Source: Aplectana chamaeleonis (Eukaryota; Nematoda; Chromadorea; Rhabditida; Cosmocercidae). Taken from it: a DNA stretch of 64,000 bases. The DNA lies in assembly GCA_029168955.1 (NCBI GenBank), contig JAPDOI010001226.1, forward strand, positions 124,001 through 188,000, read 5' to 3'. Each line of letters begins with the position of its first letter. The stretch's first letter is position 1. The notes under the pieces are model-generated. The model was not told the origin of the DNA, did not search any database, and was given only the letters and a program-made list of their open reading frames with translations. Positions 1-11,560 of this stretch are shown in pieces. The translations under genes and the position numbers were made by a program.

Positions 1-706
1 TGCTTACCCGACTACCTGGCTTACCCATTTTTACTTGGCTTAAACCACTGAAGATGCCAGCGGTGTGCCGAAACTCCATCTGATGTGCGCAACCCTCCCT
101 TCTGAGTACCTGAGCATGCATTTTACATAGCGAGTGCCGTTCGTGAATTGACCAGCCGCCCTTGGTCGCCACTCTAGAAGGACCTATTTCTTGCCAGCTA
201 CCTTCCCGAGGATCACTCCGTATCTACCGCATGCTTAAAATCATAATCCTATGATTGCTCTCATGTCCTGCTTAGTGCAATAACAGCTTTCACTAACGCA
301 CTGCTTTCCAGAGATCCTACTCTGACACGGCACAATGTCTGTAGTTCTCGTGCTTTGGTTGTTGTTTCTGTGGAACAGCTCTCGCACCCTTACACTGAGA
401 AGTGCTTCACCGTCTGCACATTTTTTATGTGTTATATTTATTCTTTCTGTTGATTAACAAGTTTGCTATGTTTTCCTGATGCATTCATCTGTACTGCGGA
501 AGAGACCAACAAGATGATCCATCTTCAAGCGAGTCAAATTGTCCGTGCTTATCTAATCGTCTTGGTGATCTCGATGGTAGATTCCGCCCTTGTGCCTTAT
601 CCTTTCTGTGCTTTCCTATCCACTGTGCTTCAGCAAAAAATTGTCCGCCTCAGTGTGACGCTTGTAGCAGAACGCTCTTGCCTCTCCCGCTCTAACCTTT
701 TTTCAG
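1..706. other. Stretch with no assignable gene; possible upstream exon
   Basis: I see no recognisable gene here. A Cys-rich open stretch from about 495 to 700 on the plus strand (it contains SNCPCLSNRLGD and KNCPPQCDAC) lies just before the exon that starts at 707. It could be the preceding exon of the gene below, but I could not find a donor site whose phase fits, so the join is not claimed. Confidence 0.25.
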
Positions 707-1712
707 CCGCAATCATACTTCGATCACCGCTCGTGTATCAATTCGTCCGACAATGACGACTTTTGCCCAAAACCTCCGACGAAGAGGTCGTCTTCTACGG
801 CGAGTGGACGTTTCCGAAAATCCAGTGAGCAGCCGCGTCGCGCCAGCATGCACGAGGTAGTCTTTTGATGTGAAGCATCTGATTATGACTTCGTTCAACA
901 ATAACCTTTTAGGAACTGAGTGCATTCGATGAGCCAAATGAGCAGGAGTTTGGAAGACCGCCTAGGAACCTTACGTCCTTGGTGAGCTTTGATCCGAAGA
1001 GTCGAACATTGCTGCGAGTGCGTGAGCATAGGGAGTCAGACGACGACGACGCTGAAGGCTACAGTCGGATTGGCAAGGTGACATGACAGGACATAACATA
1101 ACATAACATAACATAATATTATAACGTAGCGTAAATGAACATGTGTGAACCCTTTCAACTGAAATTTCTCTGCAGGAGCTCCCAGCGGACAGTGGTTTAT
1201 ACGAGCGGATCCGAGCTAGGGGATCAAGGGTTGAAACGAGTCCGCCAGTCAGTTCTCAAGGTCTATCCGGATCTAGACCCAGGAATCCGAGCCATGTTGG
1301 TTTTTACATATACCCATTTCCCTATAAGGATATCGGATTTATAGTTCTTGTGTTTCAGGACTCCCTGCCGTCTGCGATGGCGCCAGTGTTATCTAGCGAT
1401 GTGGTTAACCGAGATGTTAGCAGCTCTGATTCCGGATTCGCACAACCGAGTTACTGGCAACCATTATCACCGTCGTCGCTTTCCAAATTCCCGGAAACCG
1501 AGTCTCCTGGGATAAAACTGACGAGGGATGATGATCATCATCCGTTCCCAGGCCCTTCCCAGGAGTACAAGACCAACTTCCATATGGAGACAAAGGATCG
1601 CGGTACAGCCGTTGGCCACTATCATTCGATGAATGAGTTTCGCCTTACGGGCGATACGCCGTCACCAAGGGGGACTATGCCTATCATCACGGGTGCTGGC
1701 TTGCTCGTATAA
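707..1712 (+). CDS. 3' exons of an unrecognised Ser-rich, tail-like protein
   Basis: Four exons join in one frame: 707-856, 913-1077, 1176-1295 and 1359-1712, with stop TAA at 1710-1712. Every intron is phase 0 and bounded by GT and AG; the acceptors include TTTTTTCAG at 706 and TTTCTCTGCAG at 1175. Together they give about 262 residues with no hydrophobic segment. The sequence is rich in Ser, Pro and charged residues. It holds an acidic run (ESDDDDAEG) followed by two tyrosine motifs, YSRI and YERI, ten residues apart. That is the composition of a cytoplasmic tail or linker, possibly of a receptor whose ectodomain lies upstream of the window; this is inference. I do not recognise the family. 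The 1078-1175 intron carries a short (AACAT)n run right after its donor. Exon structure is fairly sure; function is unknown. Confidence 0.7.
1084..1118. repeat. Short (AACAT)n pentanucleotide run in an intron
   Basis: About six units of ACATA/AACAT, beginning six bases after the splice donor at 1078. It is the same pentanucleotide that forms the long satellites at 4.05-5.24 kb and 56.8-57.2 kb. Confidence 0.8.
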
Positions 1713-3671
1713 CCTAACTATGCCACATTTCAAGATTGTATGATGTCAGCAGTTGTATCATTGCTTGTGGATCAGCCTGATTATCCAGATTCATTTTTGT
1801 TGAAAGTGACAGAAAGGCGCTTCAAATGAATAGAGCTGTGGTCAAACTCTGACTACCGTGAATTCAACTCGTTGGCCTGCAAAGGGTCGGATCTACAAGG
1901 GATTTGCCGTGGAAATCGAGACCTGCCCCTCCTCCCTGTCGTGACGAGAAGGGAGGTTATCACGGAAGTAGCAATCTGGCTCCTGCGCAGCTCCATTGCG
2001 ATCACCGTGAAGCCTTGCCATCGTGGTCTTAAGCCCTACCGGTGCTTCTCTGAAGCCGAGGCGGAGCGAAGTGTGACACGATCGCGACGGAGGTCTTCCT
2101 CGGCATCGCACATGCGGGTGTCATGCGAACATGCCAGAGAGAACGCCAATTAAGGAAACTTATACCAGCGTTGTTAACACTTGGCAACCAAGACCGCGTT
2201 GTGTTACATCTATACGTTGAGGATAACTTGTTGAGGTCTTGGTAAGGAGACAGCTTCTCTAGCTAGCGGCAAGAATTGCCTGACCGGCTAGATGTACTTG
2301 ACCAACATAGAGCAAGTGATGAAGGGGCTTTCGGTGCTTCACTTCTGAAACCCAACTGCGGATCCGGGTGCGACAGTACCATGCATGCTGTTCCTACGAC
2401 CTTACTCTTGGACCCAACTGCGGATACGCACGCGACGCAGCATCTATCTTACCGTAATCCACGAACTTCAGAGACGCAGAGGGAGCGCTGCTTCCTTGGA
2501 GTCTCCGCTTGCCAACTCGTTTGGGACAGAGTATCTAATCCGGACTGATATCCGGCTGAGCTCGGGTGGTGGGACGCGTTGCCCGTTCTTATGCATCCAT
2601 CTACAGCAATAGGCACGGCGATTGACCTCTACTCAACGTGTGTCCTAACTGTATGACGTGGGGCTGTGTCCACGTAGAGTCACACGCTTGTAAGTAAAAC
2701 GAGTTCTCGGTTCGGGGTTACCGTCAGTGATTTGAAGCATGACTCTGTTGATTTGAAACTTTACGTACAGCATTATCGACGAGGAATAGCACGGCTGCAG
2801 ACTAAGTCTCCGTCCACAGTAGACGACCAGCATCAAAGCGCCAAGGCGTCGGAGCATCATGCGCCAGCACTGAAACGCTGGCGCATGACTCTCGACGGCT
2901 GGCGCATTCAACGTTTCCGAGGACGGCACGTGGTTAACGATGGCATCGATAATACTAGTGACAGCCGCAACTGCCGCTATGCCTCCACCGTCAGCGTCAG
3001 GGCGCCTGCAGTGGTCGCTGGGGAGTCAGATCAATAACGAATGTTACCAAACTCCCAGCGTCACTGGGCGCTTGGTCGTCTGCTATGGACGTAACCTAAG
3101 ATCAGTCAAGACTAAACGATAAATACTGCAAGGCGACTGCTCACGCTAGCTGATGTGTTATATAGTCTGCTGCTCCATCGCACTCCATGGATAGGACTGT
3201 AAATTCAGCATTTAGTCGTAGTCGTCAGATACGGAAACTGTTTCTCAAGTCGCGCATTATATTCTCCCTGTGACAGTCTCCTCCCCTGACCTCTCATTTA
3301 GTAAATTTAGAATATGAAATTTCATCCCTACTGTTCTTGCTTCATTATTTCTACGGGTTCATAAATGACAATAAATCATGTTTGTATATGAATAATGGAT
3401 TAGAATAGCCATTTCTGAAAATTCGTATGGTAAGTATTGACCTAGAATGGGCAACCTGCATCCCGACAAGATTGACTTACAGGTCTCTAAAAGTGATACA
3501 TCACCTTGCGACAATGTGTACTAGAGAAGAAACCGGATTAAAACTTCATTGGCCTCACTACGCACGACGCAGAATACAACGAGAGTCAATTTAAAGTGTC
3601 TATACACATTAGTCGTTAATCACAGTTAGCATTTATTGTTGATGGAACATTTTAAAACATTGGATACATTG
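1713..3671. other. Intergenic stretch, no gene recognised
   Basis: I could not assign a gene. Around 2349-2437 there are two imperfect direct copies of a CCCAACTGCGGATNCG-type unit about 60 bases apart. Around 2855-2888 there is a small palindrome with ATGCGCCAGC and GCTGGCGCAT arms. From about 3240 to 3660 the sequence becomes AT-rich with no sustained open frame. Confidence 0.4.
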
Positions 3672-4046
3672 TCACGCTTTTCTAAAATTAATGTAAGTGA
3701 TCCGGGGACTCATCTTTGATATCGCGCCAATTCCGCTGATGGCCGTCTTACGACTCGAACGATTTTCTGTCCAGATGTGCCCGGTGATGAGGATTCGCCC
3801 TGGAAAAAAATATTCATGAAGTGGATGTTGCTTTATATCGCCACAGTTTTCAGTGTTCAGAGTTATACTTCGCCGCTGCGATGACGTGAGTTTGGATGAA
3901 GCAAAGGAATCAAACGCTGCGATGAGATCAAACTTCATAACAATTGCCACTCCGATGGAATAGAAAAAGCGAACCTCGATTCTAGTAAATTCAGGGTCGA
4001 ACACAATAACAGTAACGTCTTTGTCAGGAGTTACATTACTAGAAAC
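3672..4046 (-). CDS. Possible exon or exons beside the AACAT satellite
   Basis: On the minus strand an acceptor of the form TTATTTTCAG ends exactly where the satellite ends (4047). The frame then stays open to a stop at 3672-3674 and contains DVTVIVFDPEFTRIEV and FDLIAAFDSFASSK. A second acceptor (TTTTTTTCCAG near 3802) and a donor-like GTATAAC near 3873 suggest that the stretch may really be two exons with an intron between them. If so, the C-terminus would differ. No family is recognised. The strong acceptor and balanced composition are the only support; it could be a pseudogene. Confidence 0.35.
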   Translation of the reverse strand, partial: VSSNVTPDKDVTVIVFDPEFTRIEVRFFYSIGVAIVMKFDLIAAFDSFASSKLTSSQRRSITLNTENCGDIKQHPLHEYFFPGRILITGHIWTENRSSRKTAISGIGAISKMSPRITYINFRKA

Positions 4047-4049
4047 CTG

Positions 4050-5262
4050 AAAATAACATAACATAACATAACATAACATAACATAACATAACATAACATA
4101 ACATAACATAACATAACATAACATAGCATAATATAACATAACATAACAACAACAACATAACATAACATAGCATAACATAACATAACATAACATAACATAA
4201 CATAACATAACATAACATAACATAACATAACATAACATAACATAACATAACATAACATAACATAACATAACATCACATAAAATAACATAACATAACATAA
4301 CATAACATAACATAACATAACATAACAACAACATAACATAACAACAACATAACATAACATAACATAACATAACATAACATAACATAACATAACATAACAT
4401 AACATAACATAACATAACATAACATAACATAACATAGTATAACATAACATAACATAACAACATAACATAACATAACATAACATAACATAACATAACATAA
4501 CATAACATGACATGACATGACATGACATGACATGACATGACATGACATGACATGACATGACATAACATAACATAACAACAACACAAAATAACATAACATA
4601 GCATAACATAACATAACATGACACGAAATAACATATTATGACATGACATTACAACGTATCATAACATAACATAACACAGCATAAAAATATGTTGCATAAG
4701 ATAAAATAACATATAACATAACATAGCATAACATAACATAACATAACATAACATAACATAACATAACATAACATAACATAACATAACATAACATAACATA
4801 ACATAACGTAACGTAACATAACATAACATAACATAACATAACATAACATAACATAACAACAACATAACATAACAACAACATAACATAACATAACATAACA
4901 TAACATGACATGACATAACATAACATAACATAACATAACATAACATAACATGACATAACATGACATGACATGACATAACATAACATAACATGACATGACA
5001 TAACATAACATAACATAACATAACATAACATAACATAACATAACATAACATGACATGACATAACATAACATAACATGACATGACATGACATGACATGACA
5101 TGACATGACATGACATAACATAACAACAACACAAAATAACATAACATAGCATAACATAACATAACACACCATAAAAATATGTTGCATAACATAACATATA
5201 CTCCTCATAACATTGCATAACGTAACACGACATGGCATAAATTTCTATAACATTATAACTTA
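4050..5262. repeat. (AACAT)n pentanucleotide satellite with a higher-order duplication
   Basis: The array is built from ACATA/AACAT units on the plus strand, interspersed with ACATG, ACAAC and ACGTA variants. Marker segments recur about 490-550 bases apart: CAACAACACAAAATAACAT near 4576 and 5123, and ATAAAAATATGTTGCATAA at 4681 and 5171. This shows the array grew by duplicating a block of about 0.5 kb. Long open frames across it, rich in Met, Cys, Tyr, Val and Leu, are artefacts of a repeat unit that lacks stops in some frames. Confidence 0.95.
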
Positions 5263-5496
5263 CTCTTTCCATCGTACTCTTCCTCCTTCGTTTTTCCTCA
5301 AGCCATAGCTCTGCAAAATCAATATTTACTCAAATAACAAGATTATTCACAGGTTAGCCCAGTGGTGGTTTTCTTTTGAAGCGTCGTTTATCCTTGGGAG
5401 TGCAATCCTATAATATCAATCGTGACGCGCCGCGTGATCAAGATTACAGAAAGGCACTGTGTCGCGCGGCTCGGCGGCGGGTGTATAAACGATGCC

Positions 5497-6570
5497 CTAG
5501 AAGTGTAAGCCGTCGTTCTCACCTTCCTTTATCTTGAGGCTGCGTCGTCGACGGATATGATATATGTATGCAAGGAGAGTTGCTAGAAGCAGTACTATGA
5601 TGATGACCGCAATCGAAGTTCTAGAAGTGTAACGCTCTAGACATTATTCAACTATATCAGACGATGCAAGTAACAGCATACTTCCGAACTATATCGGACA
5701 CTGATCTGGAGTGTACGTGAGCAGGTGTCTTCTTCTTATCTACTGGTCGTTCCGTGGTGTCTTCAGGTTTCACTGTCGCCTCTGAATGGGTTTGAGTCAG
5801 TAAATGCGGTTGTTTCGGTTAGCTGATCTGTGGACCCTTCACATTCTGGAAGGTGTGAGGTGTTCAGCAACGCGGAAGCAAAAGGGAATGACATCTACGC
5901 CCCTTGAACCTGAGCTCACGGAATACCTTCTCGTATACGAGCTTCCACATCCTGCTTATGCCCTTGCCTGGACCAGCTGATTTCAAACACATACGGCCTA
6001 AGTAGTTGAACTGAGAGGCGCACCTGCAGTCACTCTCGGTACATAGGGACCTGCATGAGTTTCCTGGTGAGTAGTTGTGCGGTGTACCTGGATCGGAGCC
6101 TCGCTGTCTGAAATTGTCATTGAACCATGGTTTATGGAAAGTTTGACAATTTTCGTTCACCTGTTGAGAATGTTTCTGTCGTTAGAGTGCCGGCTGCAGT
6201 TGTTGCAGCGATATCTGTCGTTGAATCGTATGCAGCATCTCCCGCAGCGCCTCCTGTTGTTGAATAGCTCTCTGTCGTGCCGAGCTCTGTCACCAAGGCA
6301 TTCTCTAGAGTAGTCGCTGGGATTCCTGTTGTGAAAGCGCCTACTGCTGCGGTTGTCCTCAAAATTTCTGGAGCTTCTGTCGTGGCGAATCCTGTTGTTT
6401 CGATTACTGCACTTGTCGCCGCAATCTCCGTAGTTGAAGCGTGCACTGCTGTTGTCGTCGCAAGTTCTGTTGTCAGATCTGCATGGGCTGATGTTACGGC
6501 GAATCCAGTTGTTAAAGCGCCCACTGTACTTGTTGGCACCACTTCTGTCGTTAAATTATTGTCTGCTACA
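5497..6570 (-). CDS. Mucin-like single-pass membrane protein, 5' end not found
   Basis: Five minus-strand exons agree in phase: 6161-6570, 6051-6107, 5927-6010, 5682-5781 and 5497-5620 (stop TAG at 5497-5499). The first encodes 136 residues dominated by Thr, Ala and Ser, with repeats such as TTELATTTAV and TTGFATTEAP, the mark of an O-glycosylated mucin stalk. After a short charged juxtamembrane region comes a hydrophobic helix (IAVIIIVLLLATLLAYIY), then HIRRRRSLKIKEG and a short acidic end. Layout predicts a type I membrane protein with the stalk outside and about 20 residues inside. The 5' part, including any signal peptide, lies above 6570 and was not identified. The small exons at 5927-6107 are less sure than the stalk and membrane exons; one intron would be only about 40 bases. 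No named family recognised. Confidence 0.65.
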
Positions 6571-7075
6571 CTGAAAGGAACAATGGATTATGCAAATTTT
6601 TGTCTTCCGTGTCAAACTTTGGCGGTTGCTTCGTGGCTGTTCGCTTCGACTTGAAGTTGAAGCGACCAACGATACTGACGCGATCTGAAATCGTTGGACG
6701 AAGCTATTTGAAATCTTTGAAATTTCAAATCGTCGTGGGGACGCAATACCGCGTGAAACGGGACGGAGATTTGTGGACAACGCTGCGAGATTCGGCTCTG
6801 AATTCGGCGATTCGGCTCTGAATATCCTGACGGAAGATTGCGGCCGACTCGCTTCGACTAGATGAGTCGCTTGGCGGAATCTGCGCGATTCGACCAGGCT
6901 GGAAGTGGAGGGGTACTCTTTCAGAATAGCCTACCCACGTAAAATAATTGAATTTTCATGGTGTTTCACATATGTTCTTTGCATAGATTTTACATGTTGG
7001 TCTATGCTTCTATCGTTTCCGTTTTCAATTTATTCTGACGCATGGACCAGGCTGCGGGCCGTGCGAGGTTTGCGG
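6571..7075. other. Non-coding stretch upstream of the mucin-like gene
   Basis: The sequence has internal short repeats (GATTCGGCTCTGAAT twice near 6790-6820, and several CGAAGCGA/TCGCTTCGAC motifs at 6640-6870). No exon with convincing splice sites was found here, although the missing 5' exons of the minus-strand mucin-like gene would be expected on this side. Confidence 0.4.
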
Positions 7076-7213
7076 AAGGGATGTGCGTAATTACGACTAA
7101 CGAGTTTTACGACTAACGGGCTTTTTGGGTGTTACGACTAACGAAATAAAAAATATTTTCGTAGGCAATCTCGAAATCCGTTAAAAAGTCAATATTCATT
7201 CGAATCGTGCTCC

Positions 7214-7680
7214 AATTTAAAGGCACAGGACACACAAAAAATCAATTCTCAGATTTCATGCTTGTCTTGGAGAGTCACACGTTGATCACAGAGGTATCTC
7301 TAAAATCGTCCAAGACCCCCTTTGAACAGAGTTATGGCTATTCAAAGATGCCTAGATTTTGAGGGTGAAAATTGGTGGACGAGTTGTCTCAGGCCTGTAT
7401 TTCTCTCCATTCGCAATCGTTGCGTGAGAGCGAGCCAGGATAAGGAGACAATCCGGCAGTGGACTGAAGAACGCCGACTTATCGGATTTCATCCATCCAT
7501 TGAGCCGCTATCGAGTCCGAAAATCTGTTTGGGGGGTCGGGCCTGTGGTGGTCGCTTATATCTCGCTTATTTGGAGGAATCAAGATCTCGTATCTGGCAC
7601 GTGTTATACAGGAGGGATCTTCTACACAATTCCATGAAAATCTCAAAATTCATATCTTAGGGTGTACTCTGCCTTTAAGG
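7214..7680. mobile_element. MITE of the TTAAAGGCA family nested in hAT-like copy 1
   Basis: The insert begins TTTAAAGGCACAGGACACAC and ends GGTGTACTCTGCCTTTAAGG, which are imperfect inverted repeats. The hAT-like copy at 28.8 kb runs straight through this point without it. Related family members lie at 11.06, 12.81, 29.61 and 41.56 kb. Confidence 0.75.
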
Positions 7681-8260
7681 CTTACACCAGGATTGATACA
7701 TATCGCCCTGTTAGTTGTTCTAGGTGAATGGTAGAAAATAATCATAGCCTTCAGTAGTTATTATTTCTACTGACACTGCTTCGCTGTTTTGGAACCCCGA
7801 AATCAAAACCCCAGCGGTTCACACTCGCAACAAACCTCACAGGGTTCGACGCAGCACTTGTGCGACTTCGCGTCGGTCGCGCCACTTTATGGTGGGCTCT
7901 CTGAGCCGGTTCCGACACTGATCGGTTTCAGCGGAGATTTTTGCGGAGGCACTATCAGGGGTGGTCGTCTTGTGGCGCCAAACAGTGATAAGATTAGGCT
8001 TATCGGAGGGATGGACTACGCAGCGCTATTGGTTACCGAATTGGCGCCGACCAATAGCAGTGCCTAGCCTCTCCCTCCGATCCGCCCACTCTCCTCATTG
8101 TTTGGCGCCACAAGACGACCACCCCACTATCAGAGGTGATAATATGGAGCGGTGCCTGCAGGCCACAACTGCGCACCAACGGGAACTGAATCCAATGATT
8201 GGATTGTAAAGGGCGCCGTTCTCTGATCTTCAATCGTAAATTCGAGTTGTAGGGCTTCTA

Positions 8261-8698
8261 CTCTGAGAGTTTTGGCCGCGAAACAGCCCAGCAGGCTCCG
8301 CAGCGGCTCCTGTTGGGCTATTTTCCGGCTATTTCCCGGCGTCTCACGGAACGGATAAGAACTAGTCGAGAAACAGCCGAGATATAACCGAAAAATATTT
8401 GGAATTAAACAAAATCAACCAAGACTCAACCGTCGCCGGCTCGCCGAGCCACTATCTGGGACCGCCAACGGTTGGGCGAGACCTCCAGAGGCTGAACGAG
8501 GTCCAAGTACCTCAAACTTGGTTAATTGAACCGATGGAGGTGCTGACATCTGAATCATGCCTCTGGAATGCGCCGTATCTCTACCTGGTGAGCATTCTTT
8601 CTAGGCTATTTCGTGGCGAGCATTATTTGGCGGCTATTTTGCGGCGAGCATTATTTAGCGGCTATTTCTCGGCTATTTCTCGGTTAAAACTCTCAGAG
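8261..8698. mobile_element. CTCTGAGAG MITE nested in hAT-like copy 1
   Basis: Termini CTCTGAGAGTTTTGG and AAAACTCTCAGAG are inverted repeats, flanked by TA on both sides, and the insert is absent from the sister hAT-like copy. Internally it repeats GGCTATTTCTCGG and GCGAGCATTATTT motifs. A second copy sits at 45348-45897. The TA duplication suggests Tc1/mariner-type mobilisation (inference). Confidence 0.8.
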
Positions 8699-9680
8699 TA
8701 TAAAGTGAAGCAGGTACCTTTCAGTGGGTGAAATTTTTACTTGGGTGCTAAGTTCTTCCGAACTTCCCCCATTAAGGGAACAAGCTCTAAACCACGCTTG
8801 CGCTCGGCTCGCGACGCTGAGCAAAGGCCAATTAGTGCAAAGTCGATGCAAGTCTCCGTGTTGTCACCATCGGGTAGATCTCAAATAACATCATATAGCG
8901 CAGAATAGAAAATTTTGCGTTGTAAAAAAATCAGAGAGTTGGAGATTTTCTCGGTTTCCCATATTGTTTCTTTTCTCACCGACAGAAAAGGACAAAATCG
9001 ATAAACACACACTCTCGAGTAATAGGTCACGTGCATATTTTTAACTACGTATATGTAGGTTTGCAGTAGGAACTAGGTTCTCTAACAAGAAGTAATTTGT
9101 GTCTTTAGTGGCCATAAATGTTTTGGAAAACATGCATCTCTTCGTGCCTTCCTTTTTTCCTGCTCATAAGGGCGTTCTTCAACCTAACTGTGCTCGTTTT
9201 CAAAGCTTGATTTTTAACAACTAACGATTAACGAATAACGAGGGTTTCAGCCGGTTGAACGAATAACGACGAAGGAATTACAAATAAACTAATACCCACA
9301 TCCCTGGTTGGCGGCCTCACTGGAGAATGGGGTTTCGATTCGCGCGCGGTGATCTACCGTCGCAGCCCCGTCCATTTGTCAGACTAGAGTTATTACGCGA
9401 ACTCTACATGTTTACAAGCAAAAACGTGACCAAAGGATCCTGTAGCTGCCTCCGAAAACATTTTTTAGGCCCCCGTCAGACTTCGTCGAAAAAACCTGCT
9501 GACTCCGACTGAGTCCGGTTCCCTCCAGCGCCACCCACTTCCTCTGCGAAACACGCAATCGATTGTCAGCGGCAGCAGTAGGTGGGGCAGAGCGCAGACG
9601 ACGAGAGTCGAGATACGGCATGACTCGGCAGGTCGCAGTCGGCGGAAGAAAATGCACCCAAATCACGTGAGAAACTCTTA

Positions 9681-10269
9681 CTCAGAAAACCGCCGCATCC
9701 AATGCGTGTAAAATATGCATTCAACTCGAGTGACCACACCCATCGTAAGGCTTTTTCGCAGGAGCACGTGCTCCAGACAGCAGCGCGTGCTGCAAAATTT
9801 TACCGCAGGAGCACGCGATGTCAAAGTTTATTGCAGGGGCACGTGCTGCAGGGTAGCCCAGCGCTATCGTAGCAGCACACTGTCACGCGAAGCGGCCGGA
9901 ACACCCACATGCAACGTTGCCAACTCGCTGAGCAACATCTGGGGCTGCCAGTGGTTGGATGAGGTCTCCAGCGGCTGGGTGTGCCAAGCTCCCAAACCTG
10001 GCTAATTAAACCGGCGACGCTATCGGCATTTCAGTCCCTCCTCATGAGTGCGTCGTATGCTTTCCCTTTTTGGAAAATCGTTTTGTCATCGAGTTGAATG
10101 TGTATCATGCACGCATTTAACCTCTTATTTGATGGGACACATGCTGTAATTTGACACACAATAGGAGCACGTGCTCTCCTAACAGCACGTCCCCTTACAG
10201 TGCTCGAAACAGCTTGGTCTTCAAGTTGAATGCATATTGGACACGCATTGAATGCGGCGATTGTGTGAG
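9681..10269. mobile_element. MITE with GCACGTGC palindromes, copy 1
   Basis: Inverted ends start CTCAG and include CGCCGCAT(T/C)CAATGCGTG followed by AATATGCATTCAA; the far end reads GAATGCGGCGATTGTGTGAG. TA flanks both sides. The interior holds several GAGCACGTGCTC-type palindromes on each side of an AT-richer centre. Sister copies lie at 14992-15579 and 47951-48539. No open frame is conserved between the copies. Confidence 0.85.
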
Positions 10270-11063
10270 TATATCGACCGGGTGGGGTGAGGATGATTTT
10301 GGTTGGGACGCAGCGGGACTCAGTGGGACTCAGTCGGTGCATTGGCCCCGCCCTTGTACTCATGAGAACCATGAGTATCGACCGGGATGATTGCGGTGGG
10401 CACCAGACGGTCGCAGTCGGACTCAGTGGGTTGATTTTTTCGCACCCGTCTCCCACGAATTCGGTGCGTATCGACCCGGTGGGACTCAGTAGATCCACCG
10501 ACTCTGACAAGAGCCTTACCAGAGTGGATCGTCTATTCCGAAAGAGCACCAGTGGCGGAGTTTCTTGGCATTTGGCCATCGAAGCGTCCGCGGCGCCACG
10601 AGCTCGTCAGAAGGGGGCGGAGCGCGATAAGGGTAGGCGGACTGGGATAACGAAATCTTCACTTCGTCATTGTTTTTTTTCGATTTTGGCCCGTTTTCGA
10701 TGATTTCTTCAACCGCATCTACTCCAGCTTCAAGGAGTCGCAAATTTCGGTTTTGTTTTGTCCGAAAACTTAGAAGTATCACGCTAGCGTCACTTTCTCA
10801 TTTCCGACATTAACGCACTTGTCATTTTTAAAGCGGCTTTTTTTGCTGGTTTGCAAGACCATTAGCTTAGCGATCGCATGGTTAACGATAGAGGAAAAAA
10901 TCATACCCGCCAATGTCCGCGCTCATGAAACGGTGTCTTGGCAATTTCGCACGATTACCATTCCTTATGATCGATCGTGAGTCATCTGCAACAGTAAAGA
11001 CATAATATTTATTCAAAAATAATGACGACTGGGGTGGGTTCATCAGCATTGATGGCATCATCC
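10270..11063. other. No gene seen; GGTGGGACTCAGT-type short repeats
   Basis: Between 10285 and 10500 the motifs GGGACTCAGTGGG and TCGACCGGG recur several times. They resemble motifs in the elements at 34.2 and 40.8 kb (CGGTCGATACGT). The rest, to 11063, shows no coding signal or repeat that I can name. Confidence 0.35.
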
Positions 11064-11560
11064 TTAAAGGCACAGTCCAAGCTCAGGTACGAAATCTGGG
11101 ATTTCCACATAATTGTGAAGTAGACCCACCCCGTATACCACTTGCCAAGTGCGAGCTCTCAATTCCTTCCAATAAGCAAGATGTGTGAGGAAGCCACCTT
11201 GGGCGCTCACCTCGGGAAGCCACTTTGACACGCCCCTTTTACGAGCTTTCGAGCTCAACAATGGCGAGATGAGCAATGCTTTCCAATCAGTAGCCCCGTT
11301 CTTCCCTTCATTCTCAGACTCTGTGTATTCAGGTCAGCTCGCATACAGCGCTTGCAAATGACGGGAGTTACAAGCCTCGGGAAATTCTTCCACCATGCTT
11401 CCGCCGCTCAATTTTCGAGGGGCCATAACTCCGTTCCCAGGGGGTCTTGAACGATTCCAGAGACATCATTGGAATCAGCGTGGGACCGTTTTCAAGATAT
11501 ATAGGGAAACTGGATACCATTTCTGAGGTTGCGCTGTGTTTTAAAGTCACTGTACACTCT
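11064..11560. mobile_element. MITE of the TTAAAGGCA family
   Basis: The insert starts TTAAAGGCACAGTCCAAG and ends near TTTTAAAGTCACTGTACACT. Internal sequence (CTCCGTTCCC, GTTACAAGCCTCGG, TCAGGTCAGCTCGCATAC) is shared with the nested element at 29606-30113. It is non-coding. The right boundary is approximate because a second, related end lies just beyond it. Confidence 0.6.

Larger units (their letters stand above)
7076..9306. mobile_element. hAT-like non-autonomous element, copy 1, with nested MITEs
   Basis: The ends are inverted copies of (C/A)AGGGATGTG...CATCCCTG, flanked by the near-identical 8-bp duplication GTTTGCGG (7068-7075) and GTTGGCGG (9307-9314). CAGGG termini with 8-bp duplications are the hAT signature. 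Subterminal regions carry repeated ACGACTAACG units. Body sequence matches the copy at 28768-30384: the stretches after CCCTGTTAGTTGTTCTAG, and around GTGTTGTCACCATCGGGTAG, are shared. It encodes no transposase. Relative to the other copy it has gained insertions at 7214-7680 and 8261-8698. Confidence 0.85.

Noticed and set aside
2732..3122. Two overlapping 60-100-codon plus-strand frames
   Set aside because: No splice sites, no recognisable motif, and competing frames are open on the other strand.
3672..5272. Long open frames rich in Met, Leu, Cys, Tyr and Val across the satellite
   Set aside because: They are translations of (TGTTA)n in frames that happen to lack stops; overlapping frames are all open, which a real gene would not show. 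The same applies to 56780-57196.
5497..5522. A 26-base intron near the end of the mucin-like gene (GTGAGAACG...TTCTAG) giving an extended tail
   Set aside because: The phase would fit and the downstream frame is open, but 26 bases is too short for a usual nematode intron. Reading straight through gives a natural stop at TAG 5497.
6277..6654. Plus-strand open frame opposite the mucin exon
   Set aside because: It is the mirror of the Thr-codon repeat (Val/Ala-rich antisense) and has no splice or start signals.
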